Numbered from the stretch's first letter, positions 43,726 through 51,273 are shown. The stretch: 54,412 bases of DNA from Bacteroidales bacterium UBA1035 (GCA_002316835.1 DCEG01000080.1:3579-57990); one strand, 5' to 3'. The notes: generated by a model not told the origin, from the sequence alone. Numbers and translations: made by a program.

Positions 43726-43859
43726 CCATTCGCGTTAATTTTAATTGCGCGATTGAAACAAAAATCGTTTTTTCTCTTTCGTATTGCGTGAAAAAAGCAA
43801 ATAAAATGCTAATATTGTAGTTGTAAAACTATTCGAACGAATAAATGTTATAGGAATAA

Positions 43860-43980
43860 AGACGGACAGATCGCTTTGCTGACAGACGTCAGACCGCTCT
43901 GCTGTCAGATTACAGATGCCTAACTTTTATATTATCTAACGTCTGATCTCTGAGGTCTAAATTCTGAAGTCTATAAAGTA
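43860..43980. repeat. GTCAGA/AGAC-rich low-complexity junction tract
   Basis: Repeated CAGACGTCAGAC, CTGTCAGATTACAGA, then AACGTCTGATCTCTGAGGTC and TGAAGTCTA in the opposite sense, making an imperfect inverted pair. It occupies most of the 379-bp gap between the divergent Tat oxidoreductase and the DHOD-like gene. No coding frame is supported. Confidence 0.65.
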
Positions 43981-44008
43981 TACACACAATAAAAACTCAA
44001 AAAAGTCT

Positions 44009-45031
44009 ATGAAAAATCTTGAAACTACCTTTATGGGGATAAAACTGGATAATCCGGTTATATTGGGCGCCAGCAATATGTCGTCGCATCTCGATCAGTT
44101 GAAAAAGGCCGAGCAGCAGGGTGTTGGAGCAATTGTTTACAAAACGCTGTTTGAAGAGCAGATACAACTGGAAAATCTGCAACTGGATGAAAGGCTGAGC
44201 CAATACGAGCATATTCATGCCGAAATAACGAGCACTCACCCCGATGTGGATTTCTCCGATATCGATTATCATTTGGCCAGGCTTCGCAAAGCAAAGGAAT
44301 CTTTGTCTGTTCCTGTATTTGCCAGCATCAATGCCGTACACAAGGATTCATGGCTGGATTATGCCAAAATGGTAGAACAAACCGGTGTCGACGGCATTGA
44401 GGTGAACCTTTATCAGACTCCTATCGATTTTAATATCAGCAGCGAAAACGTTGAAAACAATCAGATAAATATTGTTGAAGAGATTAAGAAGGCCGTTTCC
44501 ATTCCCGTGAGCGTAAAATTGAGTTCGGATTACACCAATATCCTTCATTTCATAAAAAGGCTGGATGAGGCAAAAGCAGATTCCGTTGTGCTTTTCAACG
44601 CATTTTTCCAACCCGATATCGACGTTCAGAAAGAAAAACACAAAAAAGTTTTTAATCTCACCCAAAAAGGCGATTACAAAAAAACGTTGCGATATACCGG
44701 AATGCTGTACGGCAATATTCAAGCCGATATTTGCAGCAGCCGGGGAGTTTTCACCGGAGAAGATGTGGTGAAACTCATCCTGTCGGGTGCAACGGCCGTG
44801 CAGGTGGTGAGTTCGGTATATAAACACGGCGTGGAAAGAATAAAAACCATAAAAACTGAAATTTCGAAGTGGATGCAGGAGAAAGGGTATAACAGCCTCG
44901 ATGAATTCAGGGGAAAATTAGCCAACTGCAACTTAGATAAGAACGAACATTCACTGGTTTATAAAAGAGCACAATATGTTGACCTGATGCTCACTTCCGA
45001 TACTATTTTCGGGAAGATACCGGAATATTAG
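44009..45031 (+). CDS. Dihydroorotate dehydrogenase-like flavoprotein
   Basis: 340-aa FMN TIM-barrel protein related to class 1 dihydroorotate dehydrogenase. It starts METTFMGIKLDNPVILGASNMSS-like (ETTFMGIKLDNPVILGAS), has ASINAVHKDSWLDYAK, SIPVSVKLSSDYTNI and the phosphate-binding region GVFTGEDVVKLILSGATAVQ. This paralogue group is separate from true PyrD and its reaction is not established, so no symbol is given. pyrE is far away at 21.1 kb. A terminator follows 30 bp after the stop. Confidence 0.85.
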   Translation: MKNLETTFMGIKLDNPVILGASNMSSHLDQLKKAEQQGVGAIVYKTLFEEQIQLENLQLDERLSQYEHIHAEITSTHPDVDFSDIDYHLARLRKAKESLSVPVFASINAVHKDSWLDYAKMVEQTGVDGIEVNLYQTPIDFNISSENVENNQINIVEEIKKAVSIPVSVKLSSDYTNILHFIKRLDEAKADSVVLFNAFFQPDIDVQKEKHKKVFNLTQKGDYKKTLRYTGMLYGNIQADICSSRGVFTGEDVVKLILSGATAVQVVSSVYKHGVERIKTIKTEISKWMQEKGYNSLDEFRGKLANCNLDKNEHSLVYKRAQYVDLMLTSDTIFGKIPEY

Positions 45032-45060
45032 TTTTTTTACCGGCACAGCCGTGTTATATG

Positions 45061-45090
45061 AAAGACGAAGCTTAAGCCTTCGTCTTTTTT
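45061..45090 (+). terminator. Intrinsic terminator after the DHOD-like gene
   Basis: Stem AAAGACGAAG / CTTCGTCTTT (45061-45070 and 45078-45087) with a 7-base loop, running into consecutive T residues. Confidence 0.88.
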
Positions 45091-45186
45091 TATTAAAATT
45101 TTGAATCTTACAACGTCTGTCTGATAATCTAATCTACTGTTTATTATTTTCTTATATAAATAATTTTCTTATTAGAAAATATACAG

Positions 45187-45194
45187 TATATTTG
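45187..45194 (+). promoter_or_regulatory. -7 element upstream of the 45.5-kb gene
   Basis: TATATTTG matches TAnnTTTG; TTT at 45165-45167 is at the -33 position. Start would be near 45201, giving an untranslated leader of about 300 bases before the gene at 45499. Confidence 0.5.
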
Positions 45195-45259
45195 TTGCGT
45201 TAAATCTCATGAAATGCTTGCAGACACTATACATATTAGCAAACAACTGCAAAGATTGG

Positions 45260-45280
45260 CATCTTTGACCAACAAAGATG
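45260..45280. promoter_or_regulatory. Inverted repeat in the 45.2-45.5-kb leader
   Basis: Perfect 8-bp arms CATCTTTG / CAAAGATG with a 5-base spacer. It may be an operator or an RNA hairpin in the long leader; a run of seven C follows shortly after. The rest of 45281-45498 shows nothing recognisable. Confidence 0.4.
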
Positions 45281-45498
45281 TAATTTTACCCCCCCCGATT
45301 TTAACATTTGTAAATAAAAAATCACATTCCACACTCCTTTTAGAAGAGAATTATTTTCGATTTATACCGTTTTTTCATTCTTTGGTATGTCTTTTTTACA
45401 ACTTTGTCTCTCAACAAGAATTTGTAAAAAAACCGCATACCCTTTTGAACCATATATTCCTTTTTAATAAACATTGTTTCATTTAAAACCGTAAAATT

Positions 45499-45987
45499 AT
45501 GGCAAAAACAAACCAAGTATCCATCGAAATTACCGAAGCTATGGTGGCCGATGTAGCCGAAAAGCTAAATGCCATCCGCACTGCGCTTGCACCGGTATTG
45601 GTAGTGAACCTGACACCCGACGAACGGATGAATATGCTGAAAATGGGCGATAAAACACTGGCGTTTGTGCGCCGGGCGCTCAATTTTGCTACTCAAAACC
45701 CTTCGCTCGTACCCTCGTACCTTAATTTGGAAGAGGCCTGGAAAGACTATAAACTCACCGAAGCCATTTCCAGCCTTTTGAAAGAATTTGCCACGTTACG
45801 CCGCGGACTCGAAGACACGGCTATGGTAGCCGGAAGCGAAGCCTACGATGCCGCGCTGGTATTCTATGCATCGGTTCGCGGGGCAAGCCGCAGCAACGTA
45901 CCCGGTGCGCAGGCCATTCACGATGAACTGAAGCGTCAGTTCCCGCGCCGCAGCCGCAAAGACGAACCGCTGCCCCCGGAGGAATAA
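45499..45987 (+). CDS. Uncharacterised conserved-looking helical protein
   Basis: 162 aa, mostly helical, no signal peptide or membrane segment. Recognisable stretches are VSIEITEAMVADVAEKLNAI and LNLEEAWKDYKLTEAISSLL. A Lys/Arg-rich end (KRQFPRRSRKD) could contact nucleic acid. The codon use is strong and G+C-rich, similar to the HU-like gene at 430, and unlike most neighbours. I recognise no family with confidence. It has an unusually long leader and is followed by a hairpin and then a 21-bp repeat array, so it may be part of a small independent unit. Confidence 0.8.
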   Translation: MAKTNQVSIEITEAMVADVAEKLNAIRTALAPVLVVNLTPDERMNMLKMGDKTLAFVRRALNFATQNPSLVPSYLNLEEAWKDYKLTEAISSLLKEFATLRRGLEDTAMVAGSEAYDAALVFYASVRGASRSNVPGAQAIHDELKRQFPRRSRKDEPLPPEE

Positions 45988-45998
45988 CTAATTTGCCA

Positions 45999-46027
45999 CC
46001 CGACAGGCCTATTAACGGCCTATCGGG
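45999..46027 (+). terminator. Hairpin after the 45.5-kb gene
   Basis: Arms CCCGACAGGCC and GGCCTATCGGG (one mismatch) with a 7-base loop, 12 bases after the stop codon. There is no T run, so termination by this hairpin is uncertain. Confidence 0.45.
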
Positions 46028-46041
46028 TAAGGTTATGCTCC

Positions 46042-46272
46042 AACCGCCTGCCTTTTAGCTCAACCGGCAACCCTTTTTGCTGAAAAGCCGAACCTAAGAG
46101 GCAGAATCCTGAACCTATGAGCCGTGACGTTGAACCTTTAAGGTAGAACATTGAACCTCCGAGCCGGAAATTTCTACCTTTGAGGTACAACGTTGAGCCT
46201 TTGAGACAGAAGGTTGGAGCTAAAAGGTAAAACGGATATCCTGAACGGTAAAAAGTTTTACCTTTGCATTGT
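46042..46272. repeat. 21-bp degenerate tandem repeat array, about 11 units
   Basis: Continuous 21-base periodicity. Good units are 46105-46125 (AATCCTGAACCTATGAGCCG+T), 46126-46146, 46147-46167, 46168-46188 and 46189-46209, with core TTGAACCTTTGAGG. Outer units are more degenerate. Because 21 is a multiple of 3, the minus strand stays open and gives heptapeptide repeats like FYLKGST. No unit is identical to another and there are no spacers, so it is not a CRISPR. It fills most of the 426-bp gap before the gene at 46414. Confidence 0.85.
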
Positions 46273-46413
46273 AATAAAAAAGTTTTGAGGTAAAAAAGCG
46301 GATTTCTAACGGTAAACGGGTGTGTTGCGAAACAAAAATAATTGCCTGTCGGCAGGCACGCTTTATAAAAGCGCACCAGCGAAGAGGACTAAACATTTTA
46401 AAACAACTATTTA

Positions 46414-46971
46414 ATGAAAACAAAAACACTTTTATCACTTCTTCTTATCTTGTTCTGTTTGGGCGTTTACGCGCAACCCAATCCTAAAAAGATTGACTTG
46501 CGTTTTGGAATAGGTGCTTCGTTACTTGGTTCCGGCGACGTAACAACAGGAATGTATGAGGTGGAGGTTAACAGAAAATTTTCATCTTATTTTGCAACCG
46601 GTGTGTCTTTGGCTTTTGGCAGAGGCAGTGAGGGAAAATATAATCATGCATCGTTTGAGCAGTCGAACCTAAACTTTTTTATTTCACCTTTCCGGAACAA
46701 TCGACGAAACGATTTTCGAATTGGAGCAGGATTGAGCTATTTTGATGTCTCAGATACATTTTTGACAAGTATAACACATAATACTGACAATAACCCCGAT
46801 GTGAATTTAGAAACCCGTAAGCGTAAATCATTTGGGTGCAATCTGATTCTCGAAAATACATATATGATTAACGAAAGGGTTTTCCTGGGTATCAAAGCTT
46901 TCACGCAACCCTACTTTAACGGAGACATCAATTCAGGTGTTTTGTTGAAAGCGGGTATAAATTTGTATTAA
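46414..46971 (+). CDS. Small outer-membrane beta-barrel protein
   Basis: 185 aa with a signal peptide ending VYAQ. The mature chain has the alternating pattern and glycine turns of a small outer-membrane barrel: IDLRFGIGASLLGSGD, EVEVNRKFSSYFATGVSLAF, RNDFRIGAGLSYFDVS and final SGVLLKAGINLY. It resembles porin-like or OmpW-like Bacteroidota proteins of unknown role. It stands alone, with a shared terminator downstream. Confidence 0.75.
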   Translation: MKTKTLLSLLLILFCLGVYAQPNPKKIDLRFGIGASLLGSGDVTTGMYEVEVNRKFSSYFATGVSLAFGRGSEGKYNHASFEQSNLNFFISPFRNNRRNDFRIGAGLSYFDVSDTFLTSITHNTDNNPDVNLETRKRKSFGCNLILENTYMINERVFLGIKAFTQPYFNGDINSGVLLKAGINLY

Positions 46972-47056
46972 TTACGTATAAAGTCAATCCTTTAAAGTCT
47001 CCGCGCTCGAGCACTTCAGTGAAGTGTGTGCCTGCCAGCGAAGAAGCGAAAAAATA

Positions 47057-47084
47057 AAAACCATCCACGAACCGGGATGGTTTT
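47057..47084. terminator. Bidirectional terminator
   Basis: Stem AAAACCATCC / GGATGGTTTT (47057-47066 and 47075-47084), 8-base loop, between the convergent outer-membrane protein and DUF1080 genes, with A-rich sequence on one side and T-rich on the other. Confidence 0.8.
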
Positions 47085-47108
47085 ATTATACCTTACGTGA
47101 TACAGGCG

Positions 47109-48380
47109 TTACAACGTCTGCAATTTCAAGTTTCTCCAAAGCACTTTAATGCCGCCGCCATCGTGGATTTGCAAGGCGATTCGTCCCTGGGCTTTGCCGA
47201 TTTTCTCGTCGGTTAAATCAACCATTTCTTCACCGTTGAGGTAAGTTTTCACGTTATCGTCTTTCACAACAATGCGCAAGGTGTTCCAGTCGCCTTCTTT
47301 CAGAATGTTTTCTTTTTCATCGGGAATTTGTACGAGCCATCCGCGTCCGTAGGATTCATAAATACCTCCGGTATCGTTTCCTTTGGGAGCCACTTCAACC
47401 TGCCATCCGTTTACGATAGCGCCCGGTTCTACGAACGAACGAATAAACACACCTGAATTTCCATCGGCTTCTTGCTTAAACTCTACCGAAAGGTCGAAAT
47501 TATCGTAATATTCGCGTGTGGCCAGGTAACCGTATTGTTTATCGGGGCCGCTTTCGCATACCAGCAAACCATCCTGAACGTACCATTTTTCGGTGCCGTA
47601 GGCTTCCCATCCGGTGAGGTCAACTCCGTTAAAAAGATTCACTTCTTTGGTCTTGCGCGGAAGTTCCTTGATCTTCACGTTGCGGAACCAGGCCGCCGAG
47701 CCGTGGTCTTGCAAGCAGATAACGCCTTTTCGAGCCAGGCCGTATTCGGGAGCATTTTCCCACTTACCGCTGTTTTTGCGGGCGAACCAATCTTCTGTCC
47801 ACGCTTCAAATTCGATTACTTTTTCGCCGTTGAGCCAATGCTCCACGTGTCCGTTATCGAAAACAATTTTCGATGTATTCCATTCTCCGGCCGGTTTAAT
47901 AATGAGTTTCGCAGAGTCGCCAACGTACATGGCATAATCGGCAGCAGTTTTCTGCCATTCTTCCAACGGATCAGGAAATCCAAGGTTATCGATCAACTGA
48001 TATTCGGGGCCTGTTACATAAGGAACCGCAAATTTTGGATTTTCAACCACGTGATAGAGTACGCCGCTGTTTCCACCGTCGGCGATTTTCCAATCCCACA
48101 CCATTTCGAAGTTTTCATACAATTTGTCCGTAACAATGTAACCGTGCTCGTCGGCGCCTTCGCCCCGCGCCTGGATCATTCCGTCTTCGGCAAACCAGGG
48201 AGCGGTTAATGAATCGCCGTTGTAATCGCGCCAACCGTTAAGGGTTGTTCCATCGAAAAGGAGTTGCCAGCCTTCGGCCTTTTCAGCTTCCGTCAACACA
48301 TTGTGTTTAGCGGAAGGTTCGCAAGATGCAAATAACATAGTCATAAGCAGTGCAATACTTAATAAATTTTTGATTTTCAT
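47109..48380 (-). CDS. Tandem DUF1080 lipoprotein (3-keto-glycoside lyase/hydrolase family)
   Basis: 423 aa. Lipoprotein signal ending LFASC (Cys20). Two DUF1080 (PF06439) domains in series: about 38-235, starting GWQLLFDGTTLNGWRDY, and about 245-423, starting NLFNGVDLTGWEAYG. Each has the jelly-roll signature with DGGNSGVLYHV or EADGNSGVFIRSF and a closing WFRNVKIKEL or LWRNLKLQTL strand. DUF1080 proteins cleave 3-keto-glycosides made by Gfo/Idh oxidoreductases. A Tat-exported Gfo/Idh lies 3.5 kb upstream on the same strand, a plausible partner though not in the same operon. Two fused domains suggest a longer substrate cleft or one degenerate site. Confidence 0.88.
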   Translation of the reverse strand: MKIKNLLSIALLMTMLFASCEPSAKHNVLTEAEKAEGWQLLFDGTTLNGWRDYNGDSLTAPWFAEDGMIQARGEGADEHGYIVTDKLYENFEMVWDWKIADGGNSGVLYHVVENPKFAVPYVTGPEYQLIDNLGFPDPLEEWQKTAADYAMYVGDSAKLIIKPAGEWNTSKIVFDNGHVEHWLNGEKVIEFEAWTEDWFARKNSGKWENAPEYGLARKGVICLQDHGSAAWFRNVKIKELPRKTKEVNLFNGVDLTGWEAYGTEKWYVQDGLLVCESGPDKQYGYLATREYYDNFDLSVEFKQEADGNSGVFIRSFVEPGAIVNGWQVEVAPKGNDTGGIYESYGRGWLVQIPDEKENILKEGDWNTLRIVVKDDNVKTYLNGEEMVDLTDEKIGKAQGRIALQIHDGGGIKVLWRNLKLQTL

Positions 48381-48428
48381 TTTTTCTTTGATTTATATTT
48401 AATATAAGACATTAGAGTAAAGAGCAAA

Positions 48429-48510
48429 CCTGTCTGCTGATTTATACGCCAGTGGTGGACAGGCAGGAAACAAAGACAGACTGAAAGACTTTTAGATCAA
48501 TAGACAAGGT
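48429..48510. repeat. Low-complexity junction tract between S41 and DUF1080 genes
   Basis: Contains CCTGTC (48429-48434) and GACAGG (48458-48463) as inverted arms, followed by AGACAG, AAAGACTTTTAGA and AATAGACAAGG. The AGAC content and GACTTTTAGA are shared with the trpF 3' tract at 12793-12838. Confidence 0.5.
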
Positions 48511-48519
48511 CTGTTTTCA

Positions 48520-50130
48520 TCAATTTACATTACTGCCAATCCCCTTTAAGAGATCATTATACACTTTAGTGTTATTAATAATTCGCAATCCTTCTTTAAA
48601 TATATCGTTTTCATCATTAATAATGACAAAATAAGCTGAAGAATCAAACAAATCCCTTGCCATCAGAGCTTTGAGCTGAATATTCATAAACTCTTTCGAT
48701 TTTTGGTATTGTTCATCGCTCCATTCAACCTTTTCTTCTTTAGCCATTTCCTGCATCCGATTTATCATTGATTGAGGAATTTGATACGACGATTTGAATC
48801 TTTCGACAGTTGGGTATGATTTCAACAACCTTGCCCGGTTGTTATCCACTTCGGCAATGGTAAGTTTGTTAATTACACCTTTGGCAATGAGGTTGCGATG
48901 CAAATCGGTAACTGAATTGGTGTCGATGGGTACGAAATAGTCGGGCATAATGCCGCCACCACCGTAAACGATTCGTTTATTTACTAATGTAGTATATTTC
49001 AATGAGTCGGGGAAACGAATACTGTCGGCATGTAGCATTTCACCGTGCTCCATCCGGTCGAAAAAATCGCGGTTATATGCTTCAATATTACCTTCTTCGT
49101 ACGGCTTTTGAATGCTTCTGCCTGTTGGAGTATAATATCGGGCAACGGTCAGGCGGATCATTGTTCCGTCGGGAAGCGGAAGTTGTCGTTGCACCAATCC
49201 CTTGCCAAAAGTACGACGACCTACAACAACACCCCTATCCCAATCCTGAATGGCGCCGGCAACAATTTCGCTTGCCGAGGCGGAGCCTTCGTCAACCAGA
49301 ATAACCAGATTACCTTGCTCGAGATTACCTGCCGAAGTAGTTTTCAATTCATATCGAGGTTGATTTTTCCCTTCGGTATAAACCACTAATTTTCCTGCAC
49401 CCAAAAACTCATCGGAAATATCGGATGCGGTTTGCAAAATTCCCCCACCGTTTCCGGTCAGATCGAGAATAAGGTTTTTCATCCCCTTGGCTTTCAACTC
49501 TTTCTCCGCAGCGAGAAATTCTTCGGAAGAACTTATTCCAAACCGACTCAAACGAATATATCCGGTACTTTTATCTACCATATATTTGGCATCGATGCTG
49601 TAGATTGGAATTTTATCGCGAACAATTCTGAATTCTAATAACCTTGGCATCCCACGACGCAACACTTTCACATCCACGGTAGTTCCTTTTGGACCACGAA
49701 GCATTGAAACTACGTCTTGATTGTTCTTTTTTACACCGGCGATAAGTGAATCGTTCACGTAAATTATTTTATCGCCCGGCATAATACCTACCTTTTGCGA
49801 TGGACCGCCGGAAATGACTTCCATCACATAAAGCGTATCAGTCAGCATATTGAACGATATACCGATACCGTCGAAATTACCTTGAAGCGGTTCGTTCATA
49901 GCTTTCACTTCCTCTCTGTTAAGGTACGAGGAGTGCGGATCGAGTTCACGCAACATGGAACGGATAGCGGTTTCGGTTAGCCTCGATGTCTCAACATCAT
50001 CTACGTAAAGACCGTTTATCATTTGCAAGGTTCGATCCAACTTTACTCCGTCGGGAGACAAACGGGGTTGTGCATGCGATAATGACGAAACAGTTAAAAG
50101 TACGAGGGCAAGGGATTTTATTTTATTCAT
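48520..50130 (-). CDS. S41-family C-terminal processing peptidase
   Basis: 536-aa periplasmic serine peptidase of the CtpA/Prc/tail-specific family. The signal peptide is about 1-20 (ending LSHAQ). A helical N-terminal part with LRELDPHSSYLN leads to a PDZ domain (about 80-165, GNFDGIGISF and VGIMPGDKIIYVND), then the peptidase core with LDLTGNGGG. The catalytic serine is predicted as Ser285 in GSASASEI and the lysine as Lys310 in TFGKGLVQ. In Bacteroidota it commonly sits next to coaD. Here a four-helix-bundle gene with repeat flanks separates the two. Confidence 0.93.
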   Translation of the reverse strand: MNKIKSLALVLLTVSSLSHAQPRLSPDGVKLDRTLQMINGLYVDDVETSRLTETAIRSMLRELDPHSSYLNREEVKAMNEPLQGNFDGIGISFNMLTDTLYVMEVISGGPSQKVGIMPGDKIIYVNDSLIAGVKKNNQDVVSMLRGPKGTTVDVKVLRRGMPRLLEFRIVRDKIPIYSIDAKYMVDKSTGYIRLSRFGISSSEEFLAAEKELKAKGMKNLILDLTGNGGGILQTASDISDEFLGAGKLVVYTEGKNQPRYELKTTSAGNLEQGNLVILVDEGSASASEIVAGAIQDWDRGVVVGRRTFGKGLVQRQLPLPDGTMIRLTVARYYTPTGRSIQKPYEEGNIEAYNRDFFDRMEHGEMLHADSIRFPDSLKYTTLVNKRIVYGGGGIMPDYFVPIDTNSVTDLHRNLIAKGVINKLTIAEVDNNRARLLKSYPTVERFKSSYQIPQSMINRMQEMAKEEKVEWSDEQYQKSKEFMNIQLKALMARDLFDSSAYFVIINDENDIFKEGLRIINNTKVYNDLLKGIGSNVN

Positions 50131-50173
50131 TGTAATTCAGTTGTAATTCAATAGATATTCGGTTGTAATTCGG
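50131..50173. repeat. Left flanking tract of the 50.2-kb four-helix-bundle gene
   Basis: Three TGTAATTC copies (50131, 50142, 50164) with ATAGATATTCGG between. The 20 bases at 50142-50161 are identical to 12046-12065 in the trp operon. Part of the tract (TATTCGGTTGTAATTC) is inverted relative to the right flank, whose reverse complement reads TAATTCGATTGTAATT. Confidence 0.75.
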
Positions 50174-50206
50174 TCGTATCGTTGAAATCTTCATCGCTAT
50201 ATCGAA

Positions 50207-50581
50207 CTACTTCCTTTTATCGTTTTGCATTAATTTAGTCTGTGCCGTAATATAATTATTTAGTTTGATGCCAAGATTGTTATGTTCTTGCAGCAATACA
50301 TCAAAAATTTCTTTTGCTACTATATTTCTTCTAAAAGTTTTTTGTAAACAAGATTTACTTTCGTACAAAGAACCTCTCGCCATAATGGAGAAGTTCCGTG
50401 AATCCCGATAAGTAAATCGTCCAAAACCTTCACTCAAATTAAGACTAACAGAATCGATCGCTCTTATCCATTGTTTACCAATGGTATCTTGCTGAAAAAA
50501 CTTGAACTCTTCTATAAGAAAGTAAACTTTGTCCGCCAAATCCATGGATAAACTATACACTTCTAAATCTTCCAATTCCAT
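50207..50581 (-). CDS. Four-helix-bundle protein (S23/IVS type)
   Basis: 124 aa, start MELEDLEVYSLSMDLADKVY. It has the family pattern: the N-terminal LEVYSLSMDLA helix, AIDSVSLNLSEGFGRFT in place of the usual QIRRAA.SV..NIAEG, ARGSLYESKSCLQ and a final helix. No signal peptide. The family forms small basic pentameric bundles; the related Avd protein works with a reverse transcriptase, but none is seen here. The gene is flanked on both sides by tracts whose relatives form a gene-less junction in the trp operon (12046-12172), suggesting it is an inserted unit between coaD and the S41 gene. Confidence 0.85.
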   Translation of the reverse strand: MELEDLEVYSLSMDLADKVYFLIEEFKFFQQDTIGKQWIRAIDSVSLNLSEGFGRFTYRDSRNFSIMARGSLYESKSCLQKTFRRNIVAKEIFDVLLQEHNNLGIKLNNYITAQTKLMQNDKRK

Positions 50582-50617
50582 AATCTATTTATTTCTTTAA
50601 CGAAGTTTGCTTTATTG

Positions 50618-50690
50618 CACCACAACGAATATCGCGAACAAAGTGAGCAAATTACAATCGAATTACGTGAAGCAAAGCGAAACAAATTAC
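50618..50690. repeat. Right flanking tract of the 50.2-kb four-helix-bundle gene
   Basis: Begins CACCAC, contains GCGAACAAAGTGAGCAAATT, AATTACAATCGAATTACGTG and GCAAAGCGAAACAAATTAC, and ends one base before the coaD stop codon. It is colinear with 12110-12172 and partly inverted relative to 50131-50173. Confidence 0.75.
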
Positions 50691-50691
50691 T

Positions 50692-51273
50692 TTACAACCG
50701 CATTCCTTTCGGAATAAAAGCGCTCACATCGTGTCCGTAGCGCAATAATTCGCGTACATGGGTGGAACTGATGTGTGTAAGTTCCGGTTCGGTAAATAAT
50801 ACAAACGTTTCTATTCCCGAAATAGTTCGGTTCATATCGGCAATGGTTTTTTCGTATTCAAAATCATTGACCGAGCGTATTCCCCTTAATATAAATTGAG
50901 CACCCACTTTTTTAGCAAATTCTATGGTAAGTGAGTCGTAGCTTCCTACTTTCACGCGAGGTTCATCGCGATATAAATTACGGATCATCTCCATCCGTTT
51001 TTTCAGTGAAAAATAAGTTTTTTTTGCTTCGTTTACACCGATGGAAATTACGATTTCGTCAACCAGTTCCAATCCGCGTCGCACCAACGATTCGTGACCA
51101 ATAGTGAAAGGGTCGAAAGTGCCGGGGAAGAGGGCGACTCGGGGACGAGGCGAAGGGGCGACTCGGTGAGGGGGCGACTCGGTGAGGGGGCGAGGGGGCG
51201 AGGGGGCGAAGGGGCGAGGGGGCGACTCGGAGAGCGGGAGACCGGGAGAAGATGTAGATTCTAAAGTGTCCAT
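50692..51273 (-). CDS. coaD: Phosphopantetheine adenylyltransferase with repeat-derived N-terminal extension
   Basis: Fourth step of coenzyme A synthesis. The enzyme domain begins at about residue 46, VALFPGTFDPFTIGH, with the nucleotidyltransferase TxGH motif; FILRGIRSVNDFEYE and HISSTHVRELL complete the active site, and about 148 aa of core is normal. Before it lie about 45 residues rich in Pro, Ser and Arg (SESPPRPFAPSPPRPLTESP) encoded by a low-complexity DNA tract. The residue where a normal start would be is GTC, and no other ATG is in frame, so the ATG at 51273 seems to be used. It overlaps the end of the four-helix-bundle gene at 51261 by 13 bases. Confidence 0.9.
   Translation of the reverse strand: MDTLESTSSPGLPLSESPPRPFAPSPPRPLTESPPHRVAPSPRPRVALFPGTFDPFTIGHESLVRRGLELVDEIVISIGVNEAKKTYFSLKKRMEMIRNLYRDEPRVKVGSYDSLTIEFAKKVGAQFILRGIRSVNDFEYEKTIADMNRTISGIETFVLFTEPELTHISSTHVRELLRYGHDVSAFIPKGMRL
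51131..51250. repeat. G-rich low-complexity tract inside the coaD 5' end
   Basis: On the plus strand: GGGCGACTCGGTGAG at 51156 and again at 51172, then several GGGGGCGA units of about 8 bases, then GGGGCGACTCGGAGAG. Its reverse complement (CTCACCGAGTCGCC) matches the tract at 51647-51702 (TTCACCAAGTCGCC), so the two are inverted arms around the four-helix-bundle gene. Confidence 0.85.

Noticed and set aside
45214..45486. 90-codon frame after the promoter-like element at 45187
   Set aside because: Its product has no family-like pattern, is rich in Phe and His from A+T-rich DNA, and ends just before the real gene at 45499. More likely an untranslated leader.
46042..46272. CRISPR array
   Set aside because: Units are contiguous, 21 bases and degenerate, with no spacers and no cas genes nearby.
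46020..46376. 118-codon minus-strand frame with heptapeptide repeats such as FYLKGST
   Set aside because: The frame is open only because the 21-bp repeat is a multiple of three. No credible signal or start context.
47472..48209. 245-codon frame antisense to the DUF1080 gene
   Set aside because: Fully within a recognised coding region; no domain or signal evidence.
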